Positions 38,505 through 46,320 of a stretch of 64,000 nucleotides of DNA are shown here, piece by piece (position 1 is the first letter of the stretch; each line of letters begins with the position of its first letter). Position numbers and translations under genes: made by a program. Below the pieces are notes generated by a model. That model did no database searches. It was not told the origin of the DNA and saw nothing but the letters and a program-made list of their open reading frames with translations. The DNA comes from Acidobacteriota bacterium (GTDB lineage Bacteria; Acidobacteriota; Terriglobia; Terriglobales; Acidobacteriaceae): assembly GCA_003225175.1 (NCBI GenBank), contig QIBA01000057.1, positions 1 to 64,000 of the forward strand. Direction: 5' to 3'.

Positions 38505-39326
38505 TTAATTCCTTCCCTGCGCCACGCCCATGCGACGAACCGCGAGCCAGAGTCCCACTGCGATCAAGACAATTGGCCAGAACTGCGCAGTCCAGCGGAA
38601 CGACAGCACACCGAGATTGTCGAGCAGCAGCAGCACACCCAGCGCTATGAGAATGATAGCTCCGAGAGGCACAGCCCCAGGACCACTAAGACGTGCTGGT
38701 TCTATCGCATCAGCAACGTATGCTTGACTCGATCCGGATGATCCTGTCTGATCCAAGGCCGAAGCGCTTGCCACCGGAGGCGGAGGAATATCTGTTGGAT
38801 TTCCAGCAGGTGCAATCGGAGCGCCGGCGTGAATCGGCTGAGCGTGAATGGCGGCTGTTCCCAATCCAAAACTGGCCAGCAACGCATTAAGTCCAAGATG
38901 ATCGGGCAACGGTTGACCGAGCTGGCGAGCCTTGGCCGTAGTGTAAGCGTCGAAGACCATGTAGAAGAGCCACGCCATTACCAACAACCCGAGGAAGTCT
39001 GCCTTGTCTGCGAGATGGCACAGCACGGCGAAGATAAAAACGTGTACGAATCCTTTAGCAAACTGACCGTTGTAGAAAGCGCCGACGCCGGGAATGAAAC
39101 CGAGTACGGCAGCGAGTCCGGGACTGGCAGAGCTTGTAGGCGCTACGTAGACGGCTGTCGGAGCATTCGCTGCCGCGGGAGGAACCGTGCCTTCAAGACG
39201 AGCGGCAAGACAATCCTGGCAATAAATCACGCCGCGCACATCGCGCTGGCAATTCTGGCAAAGCGCTTTTCCGCAGGTGCGGCAGTAAGACGTTGCCGGT
39301 TGATCGGTGTGGACAGCGCAAGTCAT
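38505..39326 (-). CDS. B-box zinc finger membrane protein with LiaI/LiaF-like domain
   Basis: A 273-residue protein. A B-box-type zinc finger occupies residues 3-39 (Cys3, His6, Cys15, Cys18, Cys23, Cys26, Cys36, Cys39), followed by a TM9-like pair of helices (GLAAVLGFIPGVGAFYNGQ region), a Pro/Ala linker and a C-terminal LiaI/LiaF-like two-helix domain. The start is fixed by the ATGA overlap with the anti-sigma stop and by GAGGAG upstream. It probably senses or docks a partner at the inner face of the membrane; function unknown. Confidence 0.8.
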   Translation of the reverse strand: MTCAVHTDQPATSYCRTCGKALCQNCQRDVRGVIYCQDCLAARLEGTVPPAAANAPTAVYVAPTSSASPGLAAVLGFIPGVGAFYNGQFAKGFVHVFIFAVLCHLADKADFLGLLVMAWLFYMVFDAYTTAKARQLGQPLPDHLGLNALLASFGLGTAAIHAQPIHAGAPIAPAGNPTDIPPPPVASASALDQTGSSGSSQAYVADAIEPARLSGPGAVPLGAIILIALGVLLLLDNLGVLSFRWTAQFWPIVLIAVGLWLAVRRMGVAQGRN

Positions 39327-40195
39327 GCCTGTAAGCTCCTCGATTCGTAGCCTTGCTCGAAATCCTGGGAGAGTACGGATACCGCGAAATGCGCGCTGCT
39401 GTTTCTGGCTTCGCCGCACGCGTCGAAGCCTGGTTCAGAATTACTGCACAAATTCAATTCGTTTGTACTCCATTTCGCAAGCTGAATTTTTTGTCGGTCC
39501 ATACTGTAGTAATTCTGCTTGCGTTCCTTGTCTTGTTTGTTTTCCGTCTTGTTGCGGTCAGGCGCAGCTGGACGCCGCTCCGGCTCCTGCTCGGCACTAG
39601 TAGCGCGCTTTAGCTCCTGCAGCCGCGATTCGACCTCGTACACCAGCCGAATATTCTCGTAGTACTTCACCATCCGGGCTGTCGCCTCGTAATACTTCAT
39701 CGTGGCCTGCTCGCGAAGAGCGCTCGGCCGCAGGTCCATGTGCCGCAGATCCCCGAGCTTTACTCCCGCCAGATTCAGCGAAAGCGAAACTGAGAAGAGA
39801 GCCATTGCGCCGGTCATGGCCATGCGCGGCTGAGCCACCAGAGCTTTGAATGGCGCGAGAACATCAGCCCACACGATTGAGAGCCGCTGCTTCCATCCCA
39901 ATTTGGGAGCGGCCGCAACAGCGGCGCTGGTCTGAACCGTTGTGGCGGCAAGAATGTTATGCACCAGATTCGCGGGCGGCTCTACTTCTTCGAGGGTATG
40001 CAGCCAGGCCATTCCCGCTTCGGCCTCGCGGAAGAGAGGACCGCAGGTGGGACACTGCTGGCGATGAGCGTCAAAGCGCCGCTGCGCGGCCGGAGTGATG
40101 AGTCCGTCCAACGCGTCGGTCAGCATCGAGTCAAACTCGGCACAGCTGAGCCCCGATGGGCTTTGCTTTCTCTCGAATTGGTTCTGGTTTTCCAC
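39323..40195 (-). CDS. Zinc-finger anti-sigma factor with one transmembrane helix
   Basis: A 290-residue protein. The N-terminal zinc-binding anti-sigma motif is visible as His44-x3-Cys48-x2-Cys51 with an upstream Cys18. A transmembrane helix lies at about 125-145. A coiled-coil follows (about 165-200) and then a charged, Gln/Asn-rich tail. Anti-sigma factors of this class hold an ECF sigma at the membrane. The GTG start is one base from the sigma stop, and its own stop overlaps the next gene as ATGA, so expression is coupled on both sides. Confidence 0.85.
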   Translation of the reverse strand: MENQNQFERKQSPSGLSCAEFDSMLTDALDGLITPAAQRRFDAHRQQCPTCGPLFREAEAGMAWLHTLEEVEPPANLVHNILAATTVQTSAAVAAAPKLGWKQRLSIVWADVLAPFKALVAQPRMAMTGAMALFSVSLSLNLAGVKLGDLRHMDLRPSALREQATMKYYEATARMVKYYENIRLVYEVESRLQELKRATSAEQEPERRPAAPDRNKTENKQDKERKQNYYSMDRQKIQLAKWSTNELNLCSNSEPGFDACGEARNSSAHFAVSVLSQDFEQGYESRSLQA

Positions 40196-40196
40196 G

Positions 40197-40982
40197 TCAA
40201 ACTGCCTGTCTGTTAATACGCGATAAGAGTCTCGCCAGTTCCGCTCTCCCGCGGTTGATTCGGGACTTTACGGTCCCTTCCGGCACCTTCAGAGCGGCGG
40301 CAATTTCCTTATAGTCCATGTCTTGCAAGTCGCGCAGAATCACCGCCTCGCGCAGGTCTGGGGAGACCTTTTGCAGGGCCTGATGCACCATCTTCTGGGT
40401 CTCTTTGCTGGCCAGTCGAGCCTGAGGGGATGGACCGTGGTCTTCGACCCGCTCAGCGAGAGTTGGAGCCTCCTCATCGGCTGCCGGAGCTGCGTCGATC
40501 GAGTCCGTCATGCGTTCCTGCCGGGTACGGCGGAAGTGGTCGACTAGCATGTTGCGGGTGAGGGTCGTAAGCCAGGTAGTGAACGAGCCTTTATCCGGCT
40601 CGAAGCTGCTCATCGTCCGGTATAGCCGGATAAACACCTCTTGCGTAAGGTCTTCTGCATCGCTGGCCGAGCCGGTAAAGCGATAGCAAATATTGTAAAT
40701 CCGCCGGTTCTGCTGCTTGACGAGCTCCTCCCACGCGCTCGCATCGCCAGCGATGCAGCGTCGGACTAAGGCATTGGTGAGGGCGTTTTCTTCCAACCGG
40801 CTAAGGTTTCTTTCGTTTAGAACAGCCTGTTTCGACTGCGGCACAGCAACTGCCACAACTATCCCAGACTTGGGACCGGCAGCAATCTTAGCGGGGGCCG
40901 ATGCGGCGAAATTCCTTGACGACGGATGACGAATCAGCTTGTGGGCCGCTTCTGATTTTGTCCGGTAACCGGACCGTACCAT
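40197..40982 (-). CDS. ECF RNA polymerase sigma factor
   Basis: A 261-residue sigma-70 family factor. Region 2 covers NALVRRCIAGD to EDLTQEVFIRLYR (about 70-125) and region 4 covers LREAVILRDLQDM to VPEGTVKSRINRGRAEL (about 205-250). Residues 1-65 are a low-complexity Ala/Lys/Ser extension, so the real start could be later; 40982 is the first ATG after the predicted transcription start. It is the first gene of a five-gene operon with an anti-sigma factor and three LiaF-like proteins. Confidence 0.9.
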   Translation of the reverse strand: MVRSGYRTKSEAAHKLIRHPSSRNFAASAPAKIAAGPKSGIVVAVAVPQSKQAVLNERNLSRLEENALTNALVRRCIAGDASAWEELVKQQNRRIYNICYRFTGSASDAEDLTQEVFIRLYRTMSSFEPDKGSFTTWLTTLTRNMLVDHFRRTRQERMTDSIDAAPAADEEAPTLAERVEDHGPSPQARLASKETQKMVHQALQKVSPDLREAVILRDLQDMDYKEIAAALKVPEGTVKSRINRGRAELARLLSRINRQAV

Positions 40983-41052
40983 GCACGCAGGTATCCGTCC
41001 CGGCAGCGGACGCTTGGCGATCTGGGCTGAATGTCTCAACTTGCCAACGAGA

Positions 41053-41078
41053 TACGCAGCCTGGCCGGCGAAAGTTCA
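41053..41078 (-). promoter_or_regulatory. Candidate ECF-type promoter of the sigma-factor operon
   Basis: On the minus strand TGAACT, a 16-base spacer and CGTA resemble ECF-type promoters such as the TGAAAC-N16-CGTA class. Transcription would start about 60 bases before the 40982 ATG. Its position before a sigma gene suggests autoregulation; inferred from pattern only. Confidence 0.5.
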
Positions 41079-41203
41079 ACAAAATTATGGGAGTTTTCGG
41101 ATTCTAACAATCGTTGGGACAGAATCGCCGACAGGTTTGCACCGTTCAGCGTACAGCACGGCGAATCTGAGCCGTTCAGCGGGCCTGCTCAACCGCGCGA
41201 TCA

Positions 41204-41363
41204 GGAATTAAATTCCACATTCACTGTTTTTTCACTGATCGTGACCATAACAGCGAAAATAACAGCGAAAAAAACAGTGAATTTTTTTTCCCGACACGGA
41301 AACCGCGTAAACACTGGCTTTTCGCAACAGGGCAGTGAATTAACAGTGAAACAACAGTGAATT
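41204..41363. repeat. Island of AACAGTGAA short repeats with a 14-bp inverted repeat
   Basis: Variants of AACAG(T/C)GAA occur at least five times on the plus strand (41249-41360) and as TTCACTG twice at the left edge (41220-41238). ATTCACTGTTTTTT (41219-41232) and AAAAAACAGTGAAT (41269-41282) are perfect inverted repeats. The left border is GGAATTAAATTCC (41204-41216). It resembles short intergenic repeat islands known from Acidobacteria and Rhizobiales; no transposase is present. It is not a CRISPR. Confidence 0.65.
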
Positions 41364-41707
41364 GTCGGTCCGCAGTCCAACGGCCTCTCCGTAGTTTGGT
41401 TGCAATCATTGCGGCAGATCGTTCACAACACATAGACTGGCCGACCTCAGCCTCTTCCGCCAAGCTAGACGAATAAAAAGCAAAAGTAAAGTGGAAATTG
41501 GAGTGGGAAGCCCACTTGAGCGCGACTGAATCCTCCTCGAATATTTATTCCTTGCTGACTGTCCGAATGCGAACAGCGCGTTCCGCCTTTGGAGCCGAAG
41601 CTGCCCCTCTGGCCCGTCACTTCCCGCCAAGTCTCTGAGCCCGAAGCACGTCACCGGCGCGCAAAACGGCCGCACTAATGCACCCATGGATTCTCAAAGG
41701 GCGAATC
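41364..41707. other. Non-coding stretch upstream of the second ADOP permease
   Basis: No gene, hairpin or known motif was recognised here. It likely holds the promoter of the permease gene; an AAAGGG ribosome binding site lies directly before the start at 41708. Confidence 0.45.
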
Positions 41708-44143
41708 ATGAACACTTGGATCCAAGACCTCCGCTACGGCGCCCGCCTCCTGCGCAAGACGCCGGCGTTCACCATTGTGGCGGTGGTCACGCTTTCCGTT
41801 GGGATAGGGGCGAACACGGCGATATTCAGCATTGTGGATGCGGTCCTCTTGCAGCCTCTGGCGATACGGCAGCCCCAGAGGGTGATGCTGCTTCAGGAAG
41901 CTTGGCAGGGAAGAGAGGGAGGCGGAGTTTCCCGCGGCAACTTTCTCGACATTCATGACCAGAACACGACATTCTCCAGCGTCTCAGCCTCGGCCAGCGG
42001 CGCATATAACTTGGCTACGGAAGATGCTCCGGAGCGGATCAACGGCGAAAACGTTTCCGCCGAGTACTTCAGCACCTTTGGAATCGCTCCTCTGCATGGC
42101 CGCGTGTTCTCCGAAGCCGAAGATAGTCCAGGCCATGAGAAGGTCGCGGTAATCAGCGAGAGACTTTGGCGCGCTCGCTTCCATCAAGATCTATCGCTGA
42201 TCGGGAAGCCAATTCGCGTAAACGGCCTTTTGCTCGTGGTGCTCGGGGTCATGCCGGCGAGCTTCGACCCGCTGCTGAGTAAATCGGATATCTGGTTGCC
42301 ATTCGCTTTCACTGCGCAGCAGCGTTCCGATTATGACAATCACTTTCTCAATGTCTTTGCTCGATTGAAGGAAGGTGTATCGCGGCAACGCGCTCAGGCG
42401 GAGTTGGCCATTCTGGCGGCGCGAGAAGCGCAGGATCACCCGATTGACAACAAAGATCGCGGCTTCAGCCTCATGCCTTTGACCGACGTTCTTTTGGGAG
42501 ACCAGCGCGTAACGCTGTTTACAGTTTTGGGAGCTGTAGCCTTTGTCCTCCTGATCGCTTGCGCCAACATCGCCAATTTGCAATTGGCGCGAGCACGCGC
42601 CCGGCAAAAGGAAGTGGCAGTTCGAGTCGCTTTGGGCGCGACTCCGCTGCGGATCGTCCTGCAACTTCTGGCAGAAAACTTCGTGCTCGCCGGAGTCAGT
42701 GCCATATTGGGAATCATGCTTGCGAACGGCGGCGTTCGCTGGCTCATTGCACACGCTCCCGGCGGGGTTCCACGGATTGAAGAGGCGCGCGTGGATTTTA
42801 CGGCGCTGCTCTTTGCCTGCGGCATCGCGGTGCTGTCGAGCGTCGCCTTTGGCATGGCTCCCGCCTTGCGCTCCACGGCCGTGCGATTGACCGAGACCTT
42901 CCACCAGAGCTTCTCCCTCTCAACTTCCAGCCGTGACCGCGTCCGCAGTGCACTGGTAGCAGGCGAAGTTGCGCTCGCACTCATGTTGCTGGCGGGCGCG
43001 GGCCTGCTGGTTCGCAGCGCGCTCTTGCTGGCAAAAGTTGAACCCGGCTTCGATACCGCGAATTTGATTGTCGGACGCGTGGGGCTGCCGGAGCGCGGCT
43101 ACAGCAGTCCGTTAATTGCGCGACAGACGTTTGAGAGCATTGTCACCAAAGCGCAGGACCTGCCCGGTGTGAGCTCGGCTGCGGTAGTCTCGCGCGCGCC
43201 GCTGGCCGGTGGTGGAAACAGTAATGGGCTGCTCGTAGAAGGCAGACCTTTCGATCCCTCGAATGTGGTCGATGCAGCGCTGCGCGTCGTCTCGCCTGAT
43301 TATCTGAAGACCGCCCGAGTTCCGCTCAAAATGGGCCGCGGATTCATCCCGGAAGATACTCGCGAGCGTCCGCTGGTTGTGGTTGTGAACGAGACGCTCG
43401 CGCGAACCATGTGGCCCAACCAGAATCCCATCGGCAAGCGCTTCGCCTGCTGCGAGAGCGGTCCCAAAGGACGTCTCGATCCCGTGTGGCATGAAGTCGT
43501 CGGTATCGTCGGTGATGTGCGGGCCTGGGGATTGGATCGTCAGATTCGTCCCGAATTCTATATGCCGATCGCACAAATGCCTTCCGACGCATGGGATTGG
43601 ATCGGAAGAACCATGGACATCGTGGTGCGCACCAAGGGTTCGGTGATCGCGGTAAGCGAGTTGCGTTCAGTGGTCTCACAAGTCGCGCCCGGCGTCCCCA
43701 TCTACGGCGTTTCCACCATGCAGCAGAAGGTTTCCAGCCAGCTGGAGCAGTCCCATTTTGATACCTTCCTCTTGAGCATCTTTGCCGCCACCGCTCTGGT
43801 GCTGGCCGCAGTAGGAATTTATGGCGTGCTCTCCTACACCGTAGTGCAGCGCACGAAAGACATTGGCGTACGCATGGCGTTAGGCGCGAGCCGATCCAAT
43901 ATCACTCGCGATGTGCTAGGACATGGAGCGCTACTAACAGGCATTGGCGTAGCAAGTGGCCTGGGGGGCGCCGTTATTGGTGCCCGCCTGATCCGCAGCA
44001 TCCTCTACGGAGTGCGGCCCACAGATGTGACCACGTTCCTCGTAGTATCGGCAGTGCTGGCGGCAGTAGCGCTCATTGCAAGCTATCTACCGGCGCGCCG
44101 CGCCAGTCGGGTGGATCCAATGATCGCACTCAGGTACGAGTAA
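41708..44143 (+). CDS. ADOP-type ABC transporter permease (second copy)
   Basis: An 811-residue permease built like the one at 9980-12508: TWIQDLRYGARLLRKTPAFT, helix 1 with GIGANTAIF, periplasmic core, FtsX-type helices, a second core and a final helix set, ending SRVDPMIALRYE. No ATPase gene is adjacent. The ATG at 41708 is preferred over 41678 because the family begins exactly here and AAAGGG precedes it. Substrate unknown; drug, lipid or peptide extrusion is only a family analogy. Confidence 0.9.
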   Translation: MNTWIQDLRYGARLLRKTPAFTIVAVVTLSVGIGANTAIFSIVDAVLLQPLAIRQPQRVMLLQEAWQGREGGGVSRGNFLDIHDQNTTFSSVSASASGAYNLATEDAPERINGENVSAEYFSTFGIAPLHGRVFSEAEDSPGHEKVAVISERLWRARFHQDLSLIGKPIRVNGLLLVVLGVMPASFDPLLSKSDIWLPFAFTAQQRSDYDNHFLNVFARLKEGVSRQRAQAELAILAAREAQDHPIDNKDRGFSLMPLTDVLLGDQRVTLFTVLGAVAFVLLIACANIANLQLARARARQKEVAVRVALGATPLRIVLQLLAENFVLAGVSAILGIMLANGGVRWLIAHAPGGVPRIEEARVDFTALLFACGIAVLSSVAFGMAPALRSTAVRLTETFHQSFSLSTSSRDRVRSALVAGEVALALMLLAGAGLLVRSALLLAKVEPGFDTANLIVGRVGLPERGYSSPLIARQTFESIVTKAQDLPGVSSAAVVSRAPLAGGGNSNGLLVEGRPFDPSNVVDAALRVVSPDYLKTARVPLKMGRGFIPEDTRERPLVVVVNETLARTMWPNQNPIGKRFACCESGPKGRLDPVWHEVVGIVGDVRAWGLDRQIRPEFYMPIAQMPSDAWDWIGRTMDIVVRTKGSVIAVSELRSVVSQVAPGVPIYGVSTMQQKVSSQLEQSHFDTFLLSIFAATALVLAAVGIYGVLSYTVVQRTKDIGVRMALGASRSNITRDVLGHGALLTGIGVASGLGGAVIGARLIRSILYGVRPTDVTTFLVVSAVLAAVALIASYLPARRASRVDPMIALRYE

Positions 44144-44228
44144 TTCACAAAGCATGCCGAGCGCGAGGTAGAGAGATAGCCATGCTGCGTTTATTCCTAT
44201 TGTTTTTGAATGCCCGGCAAACGATTGC

Positions 44229-44804
44229 TCACTCCCGAGTGCAACAAAAGACGTGAGCTGGAGGTATGTTGAGCGGCTCGTAGCTGCGTTCAACCGAGCG
44301 GAAGATGCCGGCGAGCGCCGGAGCCAGCAGCGATCGATATTGAAATAACACAAGCTGTCCGCGCCAGGAGAGGACCTGGTGGCATTTGCGCAGGATCGAC
44401 TCTCTGGTTGTATGGTCCATGTTTGCAAAGGGCAAGCCTGAGATGATGCAGTCCGAAAGGCCGAGCTCAAACCGAGCAAGAATCGTGTCCAGATGAAGAG
44501 CGCTGCCTTCCACGACGAATAGGCGGCGATCCTTGATGCTGTTGCGTAGTGCTCGCGCGAACGTGCGATTCATCTCGATCGCGATCAAAACGGCATCGGG
44601 ACGCATTCGCCGAAGGATTTCCCTGCTAAAGCAGCCCAGGCCGGGCCCGAGCTCCAGGACGATCCGTGCCTGTTGCCAATCTACTCGCGCGAGCATCCGT
44701 TTCACCAGAAAACGGGAGCTCGGAACTAGCGACCCTGTCCGTAACGGATGCCGCAGGAAATTACGCGTAAACAGAAACCTGGAGCGAAGTGCGGGGCGTC
44801 TCAT
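44229..44804 (-). CDS. PmtA-like (phospholipid N-methyltransferase-type) methyltransferase
   Basis: A 191-residue class I SAM methyltransferase. Motif I is VLELGPGLGCF, the acidic end of strand 2 is AIEMN, and motif IV is SGLPFANM. The N-terminal FLRHPLRTGSLVPSS segment is typical of phosphatidylethanolamine N-methyltransferases and related rRNA-dimethylase-like enzymes. The start is set by an ATGA overlap with the patatin stop. It probably methylates a membrane lipid; rRNA methylation is less likely. Confidence 0.75.
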   Translation of the reverse strand: MRRPALRSRFLFTRNFLRHPLRTGSLVPSSRFLVKRMLARVDWQQARIVLELGPGLGCFSREILRRMRPDAVLIAIEMNRTFARALRNSIKDRRLFVVEGSALHLDTILARFELGLSDCIISGLPFANMDHTTRESILRKCHQVLSWRGQLVLFQYRSLLAPALAGIFRSVERSYEPLNIPPAHVFCCTRE

Positions 44805-46129
44805 CTTGGCCTCACGATTGCGGCTATCTGAATACGGCTGTTCCCGAAACGGTCTGCGCATGCGGTGCTGAGCGAAGCCAAGCCGAACTCCGATTGCATG
44901 GTCTCATTTGCGGCGAGACACCCGGCAAGTAACTGTGCGTGGATCATCTGCGGTGAAAAAGAGAGCAGATCGGCGAGGTCCGCAGTTTCCTCTTTGGGTT
45001 TGACTATGCCGATTCGATACGGGCGAGAATGTGCGTAGCTGTCCAGCCCCTCGCGGTTGTAGGATTCGAGTGGAAACGCTGTAGCTATCGCAAAGGTCGC
45101 GCTCGACGACGACTCTGTTCTTGCCCGGAGTGCCGATTCGGAATCGCTGTGCTCGCGCCACGCAAGCCATTGATTCGCGAGGAGCATGGAATCGAGGTCC
45201 GTTCGAAAGGGCGTATCTGCCATCAGGGCAATGGCACGACGCATGATCTTGCGCCCGTCAGTGATGAGCTCGGTGTCAGCGCGTCCATAATTTGAGTGCG
45301 GAACCGGCAGCAGGTCCGATCCACGCACGTAAGGACTTGTCGCAATCACGAAGAGCTGCTGCAGAGGTTCGTGTGCTGGCTTCGCGCGAGAGCATTCGGA
45401 ACCAGAGCACACGACAAAATAGCTGGCGACCGGAATGACGTGGCGTAGGCTGGCATCTCCGAACTGCGCTACTCTGTGGGTATCAGGCTTCTGATCGCGG
45501 GAGGCAAACCGGGGCATGCGACCCATTACCGGAAGCACGGAGCTCGCATACAGATAATCGAGAAAGCGCGATTTCGGAACGCTGAAATCTCCACGCGCCG
45601 CAGCGACTTCCTGATACGTCCCATCCCAGAAGCAGGTCAAACCGATGCGAAGAGGACGGCCGGCAGCTAGTTTGTTGATCGATATGTTTGCTGCCAGGAG
45701 GCGACGCAGAGGAGAAAAGTCATTGAAGTTCTCGGTCCCAAACATCGCGAAGCGCAGGCCTGCCAGCTTGCGGGGCTTAACGATGTCGCGGGAACTTTTG
45801 AGCGATGCCCAGATATTCACCAGAGATTCAGCCTGCACAACCAGCGCGGCGTGGGATGTTTCCCGATGGTTAGAGGAAAGCGCCTGGGCAAGAATTGCTG
45901 CATTGATCGCTCCAACAGAAATACCTGAAAAATCGTGGAAGTCACATCCGCGGTGCACGATCAGGTGATAGGCGGCGCCCGCTTCGAAGGCTCCCTTGAT
46001 CCCTCCACCGGAGAAGACTAGCGCCCGTCGATCGAGGCTTTCGCAGGGATCCTGCGCTCGTGACACGGCAACTGAAGCGAGCAGGATCGCAGTAACGATG
46101 CCAAACCGAAATGTCTTCGAGAGCGCCAT
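44801..46129 (-). CDS. Exported patatin-like phospholipase
   Basis: A 442-residue protein with a signal peptide (1-25). The patatin fold shows GGGIKG (oxyanion loop) near residue 42, the nucleophile in GISVG near 73, and the dyad Asp in GDASLRHVIP. It should hydrolyse acyl esters of lipids in the envelope. The ATG at 46129 starts the signal peptide; a longer frame to 46189 is less likely. It is translationally coupled to a PmtA-like methyltransferase and divergent from a wHTH-TPR regulator, separated by a 191-bp region. Confidence 0.85.
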   Translation of the reverse strand: MALSKTFRFGIVTAILLASVAVSRAQDPCESLDRRALVFSGGGIKGAFEAGAAYHLIVHRGCDFHDFSGISVGAINAAILAQALSSNHRETSHAALVVQAESLVNIWASLKSSRDIVKPRKLAGLRFAMFGTENFNDFSPLRRLLAANISINKLAAGRPLRIGLTCFWDGTYQEVAAARGDFSVPKSRFLDYLYASSVLPVMGRMPRFASRDQKPDTHRVAQFGDASLRHVIPVASYFVVCSGSECSRAKPAHEPLQQLFVIATSPYVRGSDLLPVPHSNYGRADTELITDGRKIMRRAIALMADTPFRTDLDSMLLANQWLAWREHSDSESALRARTESSSSATFAIATAFPLESYNREGLDSYAHSRPYRIGIVKPKEETADLADLLSFSPQMIHAQLLAGCLAANETMQSEFGLASLSTACADRFGNSRIQIAAIVRPR

Positions 46130-46320
46130 TACAGTTTCTATGGCACTTAAATTAGCGGCTCGTACTGATGAAAGCCATGCACGCGCCATCCACCGAAAAC
46201 TAAATTCATTTCTCCAGCTAACGCCCTGTATAAAAAGCAGTTGGCTTTAGTTATCTCCGGACTTGTGCTGGACCCCATTCATGGCGCTCGTGCTAGACTC
46301 CGCCGCCAGGGAGATATCGC

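Noticed and set aside
41204-41363. Possible CRISPR array
   Set aside because: The repeated unit is only about 9 bases, spacing is irregular, there are no spacers and no cas genes.
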